From Nymphaea colorata (taxonomy: Eukaryota > Streptophyta > Magnoliopsida > Nymphaeales > Nymphaeaceae), in the NCBI RefSeq assembly GCF_008831285.2, contig NC_045139.1:25402412-25466411 (forward strand): a DNA stretch of 64,000 bases, written 5' to 3'. The translations under genes and the position numbers were made by a program. Below, piece by piece: positions 34,360 through 46,587 of the stretch. Each line of letters starts with the position of its first letter. The first letter of the stretch is position 1. The notes below the pieces were generated by a model. That model saw only the letters and a program-made list of their open reading frames with translations, was not told where the DNA came from and did not search any database.

Positions 34360-37300
34360 ATTGATGGAAGAAAAAGGTTGTTGAGATTTGTGCATGTATA
34401 TCTAAAATAAACATAAACTTATTGATCATTGCACATAATAAATTACGATATATCTAAAATTGCATGGTGATTGGCGAAGTCAAATCATAAAAGCCACTAA
34501 CAAGTGGAATATGCATAGTTGTTGGTCCGTAGTATTGAAATGGAATGAATAAACATATGTGCTTTAATGCATTCTTGTTTGGAAGCTAATTCTAGTGTTT
34601 ACAGAGATCGTAGTATCTTAGTACCAACATAAAATACACATACAAACATAGTTCAATTTAATGATTTTGAACTTATGATTACACCAGAATCACATGGATA
34701 TAAGTCTCAAATCGCATGACCAAGAAATTTTGGAGATTGCAACATACTGTTGCTGAGAAAGATACATGTTACATTTAGGGGTTACTGACTATGAATTGAA
34801 AAGTTACAGAAGTGATATTATTTCAATGTTAAAATTCATTAAGTTGTAAGATAGATGAATTATTGACATGACACATATTGGAGAAGCAATAGATCAAGAG
34901 TTCTCTGCCTTCATTTTAAAAAAAAAAAAATCATTGTTTAGTGATATCTATGATGCAATGGTGAGAGCATATTGATGATTCCTAAATTCTTAATTTGTCT
35001 ATATTGCTACAAAAAAATTAAAATTTTAAAGTCATTACATAGAACATATGGAAGTGTTCCCGTCAGCTTATTTATCCAAAAGCATAAGTACATTTAAAAA
35101 TAACCTTTGTTGCATTTTCTTAGCATGATAAATTGTGTTCACAAATATGGATGTGTATCCTAGACGTGTTTTAGTTCCCTGGGCAAGTTTCAGAGCAAAT
35201 GAGGGCTTGTTGTTTCAATGGCGTGGATTGAAAATCAATTGCAAATTAGTGCATTCAAAGAAACATAAAAGTATGAAAAAGAAGTTGTGGGAAAAGAGAA
35301 ACTAGACAAATCCATCTCATAGACGAAAGAGTACATAGAACATCTACAATGAAGTTAGTCGACCCCACCAATATATAACGTCACATTTTTAACCATCTTT
35401 TCAAATTCAGTGATATTAGTAATTACTCCTTCATGTGATTAATTTAAATACTACTTCATATTTCTGTACTAGTGTGTACTAATACCCAACCATCAAAACC
35501 AGAATTTTATACACTTAACCTCATTTTTTTCATAATATCACCATGACTGTGTGTTAATGAAGAATGATTAAAAAAAACACTATATAAGGTTAAATTTTCA
35601 TACTTGGAACATCTCACAATCTTTACACTTGATTGGATTCCTATGATGAGTGGAGGGCTTAAAAATTTGAAACCAACTAATCTGCAACCTATTAAATGGA
35701 TTCTTCATTCCAAGAGTAACAAAGATGGATGTTATAAATGGTTACACTTCTCCTATATATGGCTATGTAAATGTGCTATTGAAAGAGTCAACTTTCCACT
35801 ACAAGGTCAATGCTCCTCTCAACAGCCTACTTCTTAACAAGTTAAAGTGTTTTATCAATTGCGCAATTGTAATGGGTCTGCAATCCTCACTCATCAATGG
35901 TGTTTCACTAACTGTGTTGGAAGTTGCATTATTCTCTCCAGACATCTCTAGTATTCATTAATGGTTGCTAATCTAGTTAGGCTAAAAATTCACAATCAAA
36001 TCTTCAATAGAGCCATTAAATTTTTAGTGAGAAGTAACAACTGCAGTATTTGAACGTTTATGTTTCCAAATGTTTTATCTTTTCACTGCACAATTCATGA
36101 AAGAGAAATGTCATTTATTGGCTTCAACTTTCATTGATGTCATTCCTGACTCTCTTTTGGCATCGGAGCTAGTGAGCACTAGCATGAAAACGGCATTGGT
36201 GCTTCATATTTAGGAAGAAGTTCACGGCTTCCCCATCCTTAGATTATACAATTTTAAGATGGCAAAGGAAAGAAGTATATCAGAGATGAGCCGTCTACCC
36301 TGTGTCAAATGGGAGTTTTTAATCTGTTTTGGCAATTTTCTACTTGCCAGTGAATGTGTTTTCTTGTCAAAGAGGCCTCTTTGGATACCTTCCCATAGAA
36401 AGAAGCTTCTAAGCAAGAAGCAGTAGCCCTCTCTTTGATTCGTGAATTTTTCTGACCTCATCAAGCTGACCCATGGAGAATTTTCTTCCTTTTTAAGACA
36501 AGATGAAATGAAAGATTTTTATTTGATTCTTCCTGCTAAAGATTTTTGTTTGCAAACTTGATTCCATGACATGTGGTAGCTAATTATGTTCTTTTCTTTT
36601 CCTAATTAATTCTCCCCAACGAGAATTCTTGGTCATATACCTTTATTAGAGCAGCAGTGGTTTTTTTAGGCAAACTAAAGCATCCTATTAGTGGTGAGTA
36701 ATTCTTCCAACTATATTCAGGGAACTGATGTGCGGGATGGTCCATACAGACATTTTATTCCCAACTCCAGATAAGTGTCACAGATATCATGAGACTTTCG
36801 AAAATCTCACGATACATAAGAAAACCAAATGAAAAAATTGGGAAAAATGCACGAGAAATTTCACCAAACTCGAAAATTTCGTGATTTTGTCACGATTTCC
36901 CCAGATTTTGATATTTTTTAATTTTTAGAATGCTTTGAAGATTTTGTATGATTTTTTTTAATTTTTAAAAATTGTCAAGATTTTTCCTCAGAAAACAACT
37001 TTTTTAAAAAAATACCCAAGAAAAACCTCGTTGATATTTTTCCAAGAACCATATTTGCAACAACTTTTCATACGCCAACAGGTCACATAGAGTTTAGACT
37101 TCCTTTGGATAGAAGAATTCTCAAATGATCATTAATTTTATGTATTTTAAATTTCAATTGTAAGTGCTCACAACATTTGAATACAATACAATAAATATCG
37201 CCATGCATGCACGTTCAAACAAAAGAGCATATTACATCAGAATAATATAAATTAACATGCACGTCATGGTAAAGCATTAGAAGATAAACATTAACATATA

Positions 37301-38820
37301 AGCATTTGACAACGTGATCTAGCGCATGAAATCATGGACCCCAACTAATGCCGTCCATTCTCACGATGCAACAAAGCGACAAGAAGGTCTTCGATCGATT
37401 TTTTCTTTCTTATTCATCTGTATTACCTTGTCAGCCGATGACGCTGCTCATCCTCATTGAACTGTCATTGCTGATGAAGGAATTTTTCATGCAAATGCAC
37501 TCAGGTTTTGGTGGTATAATAAGAACACGCGAATTTCTTTCTTTCAGCAGAACAGTCGGTTGTTTTTATGTAATTTAGCAGCTAGAATCAAAATGATCAA
37601 AATCTTTAGTTGCTTTTGATATACATAACAAACTTAGCCGTGCTTTTGTCAATCAATAAGATTTTCCTAATCATTTTTTCTCGAAAACAAAAGGAAGAAC
37701 ATGAATTTCTTTTTCCTTTCTGTGGGACATGGACCATGAGATTGGATCTAGCCATAAGAAGATTACTGATTCAGGATAAACTAGCAAACAAATAATCTTC
37801 ATTTGAATGACACAAATTTGCTGGCGAATAGGTCATGTTAACTAGCTGACATCCCTCATGAACCGCATCTAACAACACCAGTGGCAGTGGAGACCAAGAA
37901 ACAGATTGAGTTGGTCCTTCAGATCCAAAACAGACATAAGGTTGTTGTGATCCTTAAAACTGATCTAAATGCCCTTTAAAGGTTTCGAAGGGTTGTTTGA
38001 TAATGGAAAAAATAACATATTTTTTCACGTATATGCTCTAATCTTTGAACCAGGTTCATGAAATTTATACATATTATTTCATGAATCTATCCTAATCTTT
38101 CTGGCAGACATATGAAATAGTATGTTATTATTATTGTTGTCAAAGTACTCCTAAGTGATGGCCAAAGCCAGCAGAAGTATAGAATTAAAAAGGGAAGCAG
38201 AAAAGACATGGTAAAACTGAAAAAAGAATAAAACACAAGCAACAAAAAGAAGAACGCTCTTAAGCTCAAATTTCTTTCATTTAACCATGATGGTCAAATG
38301 AAATAAAAAAAAATAATGGTATTTTTCTTATTCCATCAAATTTGAGTGTGTTTTTGTTGTAAAAAATCATAAAATATACTTATATTTAAGTTTTTTTTCC
38401 CCTTTAAAAACCATGTTTAAAGTTTTGAACTTCTTTGATATAAAAAATTGTCCGTGTTTTTTTTTGTGTAAGCACTTGGCCAAATTAATTAGAGTCACTC
38501 CAACCGCTCCTAGAAGAGGAAAAAGCAGCGAACTTCATTAACAAGTTGTTGACTCGGGATCGGCTGCAAAAAGAGAGGAGAGGGAATAAGAAGGGGATAA
38601 AACCTTGGTTACTTGGCTTTATAATGACACTTTTAATTTCAAGATCAACATTACTCGTCAATACCATATGGATACCATATGGATAGCACTCTAGAGGATA
38701 CAATTGAGGCGTAGCTATCACACGCTACCCAACCCGACTGGTTCACTTGGTGTTATGGTGTTAGAAGAAGAAGAAGAAGGAGAGAGAGAGAGAGGGGGTT
38801 CAAAAAAGAGGAAAAAAAAA
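34360..38820. other. Intergenic region, no supported gene
   Basis: A long AT-rich stretch. At 36780-37020 it is rich in AAAATTTCGTGATTTTGTCA-like words on both strands, probably an old repeat of unknown class. No coding frame is recognised. Confidence 0.4.
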
Positions 38821-38829
38821 GGAATGGAG

Positions 38830-39560
38830 CCCACATGACCTTGAACAGACGTGGCTCCACCTCAGCCAAGCAAGAAAGAGAGGGGACAAGTGACAAGTCC
38901 TCCAATTTGGACTCGGGGCGGCGCCCAACTAATCCCATCCCCAGGCCCAACCGGTCTAGGTCACTTCCCCTCATGGTCCCAGACCCGAACGGCTCCTCGG
39001 TATCGGAATCGTTTGCTACCGGTTCTCCAGCGTACGAATCCAGAAGCTGCCCTCCGTGTCGGATCTGGATCCGGTGGCTGACGCTTCTCCGGGCCCGTCA
39101 GATCCGGATCCGTACTTGGCTCAGAGAACATTGGATTCCACCTTGGGCAGATGAGATGTCCTCCGTACCTTGGGTTCTCGTGGAACGCGCAGTCGCCAAC
39201 CCATTTGGACACATGAGTTTTCATTTTAATAGGCAAGTTCCCATTCGGTGGACCATCTGTTTTTTCTAAAAGCGATTACACAACGACCCTCCTGTCTGTC
39301 AGAACGTACAACACACAAGCTTTTACTTACTTTTACTATTGCAGGCCTTCTTTTAAAAGTTGTACCGAGAAACTCAAGGGCACGATGAAAGCCGCCGTAA
39401 TTAGAATTACTGTGAAAAGGAAGGCGAAATCCTTTTCTCTTTTGGATTCCGGGATGGACCGGACCGGACCGTCCGGCCTCGTTATCGTCCCTTCTCGTTG
39501 TTAGGAATAGCCAGAGTACGATTTGTGGCCTGACGAGATGCCACCGGGCACACTTTCCGA
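38830..39560. other. GC-rich island without a recognised gene
   Basis: The base composition rises clearly above the surroundings, and frames are open on both strands for 70 to 144 codons. The translations (for example GRRPTNPIPRPNRSRSLP on plus) show the Arg/Pro/Ser bias expected from GC-rich non-coding DNA. It could be the 5' part of a decayed gene or an inactive promoter. Confidence 0.35.
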
Positions 39561-39864
39561 GCAGAAATTGCTGGTCCACACAGTCACAAGGATATTGGCT
39601 GCTCTTTTAAAAATGTCAAATCCCATTTCAGTGCCTCCAAAATTGTTTCACAATGCAGGTGTATAACAATACAACTTAGCCATCATTTATACTTCAGAAA
39701 GACCACGACAACCAAACTTTCATCAACCAGTCAGTCAGTTCGACCATTAAACCCAACATAACACATCTTAAAATTTTGAGAAAAATCATGCACTAACCTA
39801 ATTCTTTATACTAGAAAGATTTGGATCACGCTTAATTTTAAATAAATATCATATATAAAATGCT

Positions 39865-40092
39865 CTAAGTTGGAAATTGGCATATTTAGTTCCAAATTCG
39901 GATTTGGATATGAATGTAAAAATTAAGTTCAGATAGGATTCATATTGTAAAATTGGATTTCAGATTCAGATTCAGTTATGATTTTTGTTGTTCATATCTG
40001 AATCTAGATTCAAATTTGAATATGTAAATATCTGAAATGATGGATGTTGTTCAGAGTTTATCTGATCCAAATCTGATCTATTGTCATCCCTA
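39865..40092. mobile_element. hAT-like non-autonomous element, relative of 16166-16580, truncated
   Basis: It shares GATATGAATGTAAAAAT, TCAGATAGGATTCA and GATTTCAGATTCAGATTCAG words with the element at 16166, and its right end TTGTCATCCCTA gives TAGGGATGACAA on the other strand. The left end is missing. Confidence 0.5.
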
Positions 40093-40099
40093 TCCATAA

Positions 40100-40510
40100 A
40101 ACTGACCTGACATGCTTTTGCTAATGTAGCACAAGATCCATGGTTAAGTTTACGGTTTTTCAAACTAAGGATATTAGATCAGATCTAGATTTATAGTAAA
40201 CTCTTCATTTTACTTTTTCATATTGAGAAAGGGTTGGATTTAAGATCGAAGAGGAAGGGGTGCATTCATAAATCCTTAGTGCTAAAATCCTAAGGATTTT
40301 AGATAAGAGTATGAAAATTATCTAATTAATGAAAAACTAAAAGAGACCAAATACATGGTCAATGTTAGTGGCAACTTTAAATAATGATAGATACGGCGTC
40401 ACTGTTGCTTCTTGCTTGTCGTTTTGATGAGTCATATATGGAACTTAGGTTCTCTCCATCCTTCTTTCGTCTTCTTTTTTTTAATATCTCTCTCTCTTTG
40501 TCTCTTTGTC

Positions 40511-40546
<36 letters not shown>

Positions 40547-42120
40547 ACAATTAACTCGTCATGATCAGAATTGCATAGTTACATGAAAGACATCTTTTAT
40601 CCTCTCTCTCTCTCTCATGTTGATGACAAAGATAGTCTGTTTCACAAATTCAGTTGATTGACAAATTCTTTATCCCTAACAATTTGGACAATGACATTTG
40701 AACTAAAAAAAAAAATCAAGTGAAAAGTTTTTGCATAATTTTTAGCCCGAGATTTTGAAAGTAGTATGATAAGAAAGGGAAAATAAGAAAAAATAATTAA
40801 TTTTCCAGCATATGACGTGGCGCAAAGCCTTTTCTGATAAATTCTCCTCGAGTTACCCTCTGGAAGGTTTCACCCATTTATGGCAGTATCCTTTATCTAG
40901 AAGAAAAATTTTAAAAACCTTATTAAAGATACAAGATTTTGTGCATTAAACGTACGTCACTAATTTAAGTTTGGTTAATGAATATAATTAGGTAACTTGA
41001 TTACAAAGCTGTCAATATAAACTCTCTTCATTTTGTTTATTTTGCATTGACCTCCTTTATAATATACTCGACAACCTAATCTATGTCTTATTACGTCAAA
41101 TTTTCTTTAAATCATATGAGTGTTGCTTTCCGATAAAGCTAGAAGGTTAGGTGAGATGAACCTAGATATGCTTAAATGATATTATATTTCACATTCTTCT
41201 TTAAGGGTAAACTGGTGTTCCTTATAAATTTAGTAATTGACTTCACGAAAATTAAATTCACGGATCACTTTTCGTCAACCGTGAGTCGAGTTAGGTGCAT
41301 GCTTTTTTAAAGATATCAAGTTTATTTTTCCCAGATCTTTAATGGGCGTCGTTGATCATTTTTCTATTTCAAATTTGGGCTTTGGATTTGTAACAGAGCT
41401 TCCGATCCATTTACATCTTCGGAGCAACTTGGTACCTCTGTCAATTCTTAATTGGATCCAGATTTCGACCCCATTTTTATCCATGTCCGATCAAATCAGA
41501 TCATTTGTACGCGTTGGTGCTCTTTAAAAATTTAAAATTTTATAACTAGTGCGCCTTAAAGAGAACTTTCCAATTGGTCGCTACCTCTAAAAGTAATGGC
41601 TTCGATCCAATGATGTCAGATGCCAATGTGGTCACTTCCTTTACCTAACACAATTCCATCTACATTTTGCTATTTGCATAAGTCCCCACTGTGTATATTA
41701 ACAGGTGATAATATCTTATTATCAAAGCTAAAAACTTAGGGAAAGTAAAATAAGAATATGTAAAAAACTATAAGTTTCTATTAAGCTAATAATTGAAAAT
41801 TTCATGATAATAACCACTGTCATAAGTAAAGCAAGCGAGGGTAGGGAATGAATGATGAGCAACTGGCTTTTGGACCGTGCTCCGGCGGGTAAGCGTGGCC
41901 GGAGTTCTTATGCTTGGTTCGTCTGATGTGGCTGAGTTCATTGAGGGGCCACCCTTTAGGCCAAAGGCCCCTGACCAAGCTTAAAAAGTCATCGTGCTTT
42001 TAACTCCTAAACAGGATTAGCAACCATGGAAACAAAAAAGTGTTGAGATCTAAAGTCATTTTTCATGTGGGGATAGCATTTTTACTATTCATATAAGGGC
42101 AAAAAAACATCAAAAGAGTA
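40100..42120. other. Intergenic region, no supported gene
   Basis: AT-rich, with (TA)n at about 40512-40542 and short (CT)n runs nearby. No recognised frame. Confidence 0.4.
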
Positions 42121-42490
42121 GGGGCAGGATACTGGCCCAGTTCAGGCCAGCCCAGTTACCTAACCGGTAAGGGCCCATTGGCCCCTTAGGGGCCCAGGTT
42201 CTAGATTTTACAGGTCACGAGGGCCTCACTGGCGGAGCCGCCGCCACCCCCACCCCCTTCCTATAATTCGGTCCCTTTCGTAAAAAATTTCTGGCTCTGC
42301 CCCTATAGGGCCTTTTGTCGGACCCATAAATGAAGGTTCTTTTCTCTTTACCTTTAAGTTGGACTCTTACCTTGGGTCCTGTCGCGGCCCAACCCAATAA
42401 TTAGACGACCGAGCTGAGCTTGGGTTTGAACAAGTCGGACCCAGTTCTTATGTTTTGGCTTCCCCAAGCCAAGAGCGGACCGGGTTTTTT
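42120..42490. mobile_element. GC-rich segment with hAT-like ends
   Basis: A first part (42130-42205) has GGCCCAGTTCAGGCCAGCCC-type words. A short unit at 42229-42305 starts CTGGCGGAGCCGCCGCC and ends TTCTGGCTCTGCCCCTA; the ends are complementary in the core GGCRGAGCCAG, a known small hAT-like terminus. A further block to 42490 continues GGCCCAACCC and GTCGGACCC words. Confidence 0.4.
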
Positions 42491-43333
42491 GCCCGACAAG
42501 TGGCCTTTAACTGTAAACCAACTTAGCCAGAGCCGTCCAATCTCTGGACAGGTGAGCTTGCATTAGCTATGGCGTAGTTGATGAAGCCTATAAGGGTAGA
42601 TACTCTTGAGGGCGGGTCTGAATTTTCAGAAATATAGGACATGTTCTGTTTTAAATCCTTTTTTTGTTTGTTTTCTGTTTGTTTGGTTTTCTTAAAATAT
42701 GTAGTTAAGATAAATAGTCTTCAGTCTACGGACACCTACCTTTCAATTCAACAACGATAAGCTTCAAACTTTGAATTCTTCTATGTGGACCGCCTTGGTG
42801 CCAGAAATATTATTCTCTATCGGCAAAGTTTTCTTCACCGGATATTAATTAAGAAGCGTGTTTTCCAAGAGGAATTTGTTTGAAGATTTCATGAGTTATA
42901 CCATAAATTACTTGCAAATTCTCGAGTTTTATCTTAACCCTTTTACAGAAACGTCGATGAAAATTCAAAATGACGGTTAAAAACGTTAAAAGAAATTGAA
43001 AATTATATACAAAATTTGAAAATTAAAAATGAGTAAACACACGATATTTTCATTCGGGCTTTTTTTTTTCAAGACGTTGTTTTCTTAATTTTCAGTTTTT
43101 TCATTAAACGTGATATTTTAATATATTTTTTTTGTGCGTTGAAGTTGATATTTTGAATGCGGAGGTCTCTAATAGCCATCCAAAGATGTTAGGTGAATGA
43201 ATAGGAATAATATTTCATCATCATGCTTACCAAGAACTTGAAAGCCTTGGGCCTTTTCCCCATTCCCCATGGTAGACTTGCTTCTGTTCCTTTGTTATAC
43301 TTGGACCTACATACCATTGCTTTCCTTTTCCAG

Positions 43334-43473
43334 CAAAGGAAATTGATGCCCTAAAGAAATCACACTCTGAAAAACTTGAAACCAAAACTGACTCCCTGAT
43401 CGAATCCATTGCACCAATCCTGGGGATTGAGGTTTTGCTCAAAGTCTTTGACAAGCTCAAGCAAAACTATTAG
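43334..43473 (+). pseudogene. Orphan terminal-exon-like segment
   Basis: A pyrimidine tract ends in TTTCCTTTTCCAG, followed by an open frame KEIDALKKSHSEKLETKTDS and LIESIAPILGIEVLLKVFDK, then LKQNY and TAG. This looks like a genuine last exon with a leading helical, coiled-coil-like part. I do not recognise the family. No partner exon was found upstream, so it is probably a gene relic or a captured exon. Confidence 0.35.
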
Positions 43474-43770
43474 GACCACCACTAGCATCCGTTTCGAAGA
43501 CGCACCAAGAAATCTGACTCCCAACTTTGTCGAGACCGTTTCATGTCCCGAACCGCTCCAGCAGACCGTGGGCCTCCTTGGTTTAGGTCTACCGTGCATT
43601 CAAGACGTGCTGAGTGGGTATTACCAAAATAAAATATCTGGACATGCTGCCTTACTTGATTCAGCTTCAATCAGCTAAAAATTCAAAAAAATAATAAAAG
43701 TGCATAGTGTATGACGCAATCCCACTGAACGTTGGTTAAAACTTGAACTGTAGCATCCAACCATCGTAGC

Positions 43771-43786
43771 CTCTCTCACTCTTTCT

Positions 43787-43860
<74 letters not shown>

Positions 43861-43876
43861 AGAAAGAGTGAGAGAG
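43771..43876. repeat. Perfect palindrome with (TA)n centre
   Basis: The left arm CTCTCTCACTCTTTCTCTCT plus GA (43771-43792) and the right arm (43855-43876) are exact reverse complements over 22 bases. Between them is an uninterrupted (TA)n of about 62 bases, itself self-complementary, so the whole ~106 bases form one palindrome. (GA)n continues to 43890. It ends about 320 bases 5' of the CTL start codon. Confidence 0.9.
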
Positions 43877-44197
43877 AGAGAGAGAGAGAGTTGAGTACTT
43901 CTGAGAAGAGAGAAATCAGAAATGGTTCAGAGTTGTACAGAAGAGATAAGAAGGTTGAATAGATGAGGGCCCCAGATAGCACAAGGAGAAAGGCTGCCTG
44001 TAAAAATCAAGGCCACATTAGAGCATTCAGCCTTGGTAGGAGAGAGAGAGCGAGCGAGAGAGCTTCTTTTCTATGTGTAGATTCAGCGCGTGCAAGCAAA
44101 AAAGGGGATGCTAGGACCTTTGAGAAGAGGCAGTCCCTAGTATGAGATCACCACCTGCGCCTCTTCTTCCTTCTCGCATCAGAAGTTACCGAACTCC

Positions 44198-46587
44198 ATG
44201 GGGGCAACCGATGAGGTAAGGAACAATAGATATATTTTGGTTGGATTTGATTGGAAACATAGTTTTCGGTTTCTCTCTTTTACAGGATTTTCTCTTCTGT
44301 GCAGGTCGCAGAGACTGAGCAGAACAACAATGTTGATGGTGGCAAAGATGATGAAGATGAGAGTGGTGGTGGTGTTCATGAAGAGAAAGAAAATGAGGAC
44401 CAACATGAAAATAAGGACAATCAACAGAGTCAGTTGTCCGTGGCAAGACTGCAATCTCCGTCGCCTGCTCCTCCTTTACAAGTGGTAGTTAGCCGTGATG
44501 CTCCTCAGGCTACCCCCCTTTCAGTGATCTCCTCTCAAGCTACTCCCCTCTCAGTCCCTTTCTCCACTCCTCAGGTGATGACCCTCTTCTCATAAAGCTT
44601 TTCTTTAATGATTTCATCATGCATGATTCACAACTTTCCAAGTTGGTGTTCTTTCACTGGATTTGAAATTCTTTAGCCGTCAAGGAATCTCCTGATTTTG
44701 TCGAAATAGTTGTGATATTTACTGGAAAAAAGGAGCTCTTGTCTCTGACAGCAGAAAGAATGCCTTTTTGCTTCCAAACTAATCCTTTCCCCCTTTTTGT
44801 TCATTCTTCTCGAACCACAAGACTAATGGGTCTCTGATGTCACGGTTGCAGGGATCAATTGGAAGCAGAGCTGCTAGTTTGAACAGGACGGCGTGCACCG
44901 ACGGTGTGACCTTAATGTTTTTCATCGTTCACTTACTTGTTGTCCTTGTGGCCATGAGCTATTTCACCATGAAAGCCATACAGCTCGCCATAAGAGATGG
45001 GAAGCATATGGTTCTCTTACAGTATTGGGTGCCCCAGATATCTGTAGCGGCGTTTGCTGCCTTTGTTTTCGCAACAGTGTGGCAACAATGCATCAGGAGA
45101 TGGCCAGGGGAGATGGTGAGGTTAATTCTGTGGAGTGGATGTGGCATAAACTTTGTTGCAGGACTGCTTCTCATTTGCTTCTCCATCCCTGCTTGTGCTG
45201 GGGCGGGCTTTGTTCTGTTGTTCTTCTCAATATGCCAGGCGCTCTACGCTTGTTGGGTGAACCCCAGAATAGAGTATGCCATGAGAATCCTAAGGAAGGC
45301 CATGGAAACCTCTTCAAAGTTCCCACAGCTATCTCGTCCCTGTTATTCGATTCTTTTCATAGCCCTTGTCTGGGCTTGCCTCTGGGGTTTGACTGTAGTT
45401 GGGGCACTCAGCTTCTATTTCCCACCTCTTACAATCATAGGTCTAATCCTTAGTCTTGCTTGGACCATGGAGGTGCTGAGAAATATAGTAGTTATAACAG
45501 TAAGCAGAGTTATTTCATTATTTTACCTGAGGGGTATGCAGGCAAGTGTTCAGTTTTCATTCCATAGGGCTATAACCATGACTCTAGGAACTGCCTGCTT
45601 GGGCTCCCTGTGTGTTCCAACCATTGAAGCACTAAGGATCATTGCCAGAGCGCTGAACTTGTTGGAAGGGGAGGATGAGTTTATGTTCTCCTGTGCTCAC
45701 TGCTGCTACAGAGTCATGGAGGTCATCTTCCGATACGGCAACAACTGGGCCTTCGTCTGGGTTGCGACCTATGGGAGGGGGTTTGTGAGTGCCTCAAGAA
45801 GCTGCTATGAGCTGTTTCAGAGGAATGGCATGGAGCCCCTGCTTGACTCAGACATCACTAGCTCGCTCTGCTTTCTTAGTGGAGTTTCCACAGGGTCCCT
45901 TTGTGTGATAATTTGTGGGTCCTGGACCTTCAGTATAAGAAGGGATTTTACTGTAACAGTTTCACTCATCTCCTTTTTCATTGGGTACCTTATGGTAAGA
46001 AGAGGATTTTCTCCCTAGAAAAGTTATACTGATTTTTCTTTGTCCCAGTTAGCGAGCCTTTCTAAACAATGTTTAACTGGGATTTTGAAAAAGAAACAGA
46101 TCCAAAAAAGCAAGAGGAAGTCTATGATTTTGGAAATATAAGGACCATTTCTTCGCTTCTTTGTCACTTCATGTCCTAACTAGAGGTAGGGATGCTGCAT
46201 TTTGTATCATCCCATTCTTCTCTGCCTTTGATGATCAAATGAAAAAGTTTTACTGCAGGTTTTAACTGTCCTAATATGCAGACCAAAAACATGAACTATA
46301 ACGGGTCCCATGCATGTCTAGACTTGATTTCTGATGACTTTGTTTAGCAGTAGATACATGAGCATTCATTACTTCCATTGATGATGATTCTGATAGTTTT
46401 CATTTCTGGGTCATGACAGACACGGATAAGCTTGGCACTGCCACAGGCCTGTGTTAGTGCTTACTACGTGTGCTATGCAGAGAACCCACAAAGTAGGTTC
46501 TTTGATCAGACAATACCTGAAAGAATGGAGCTGATAGCTAATGGAGGGGACAAGACAGCAGTTCGGTTGACAGCATATTCCAGATAG
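44198..46587 (+). CDS. Choline-transporter-like (CTL/SLC44-type, PF04515) membrane protein
   Basis: Four exons, 44198-44215, 44305-44574, 44852-45994 and 46420-46587, with GT..AG junctions all in phase 0, give 532 residues. Start MGATDE is preferred because it joins in phase to VAETEQNNN and the rest. Residues 1-96 form a charged, acidic, Gln/Ser/Pro-rich tail, as in plant members. GSIGSRAASLNRTACTDG introduces the first helix (TLMFFIVHLLVVLVAMSYF, about 116-136), and about nine further hydrophobic segments follow. Family marks include ALYACWVNPRIEYAMRI, the late WAFVWVATYGRGFVSASRSC, and FIGYLM spliced to TRISLALPQACVSAYYVCYA with ENPQ. The C-terminus is ...PERMELIANGGDK-TAVRLTAYSR. Known family members sit in the plasma membrane or trans-Golgi and affect choline/lipid homeostasis; the substrate of this subgroup is not established. 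The large third exon carries most helices. No lesion is seen. Confidence 0.92.

Noticed and set aside
44141-44215. Upstream ATG at about 44141 in the frame MRSPPAPLLPSR
   Set aside because: After splicing, this frame does not continue into the conserved CTL sequence, whereas MGATDE does.
44837-45994. ATG at 44837 as the CTL start codon
   Set aside because: It lies in the intron before the acceptor at 44851; the upstream exons join in phase and supply the family-typical acidic N-terminus.
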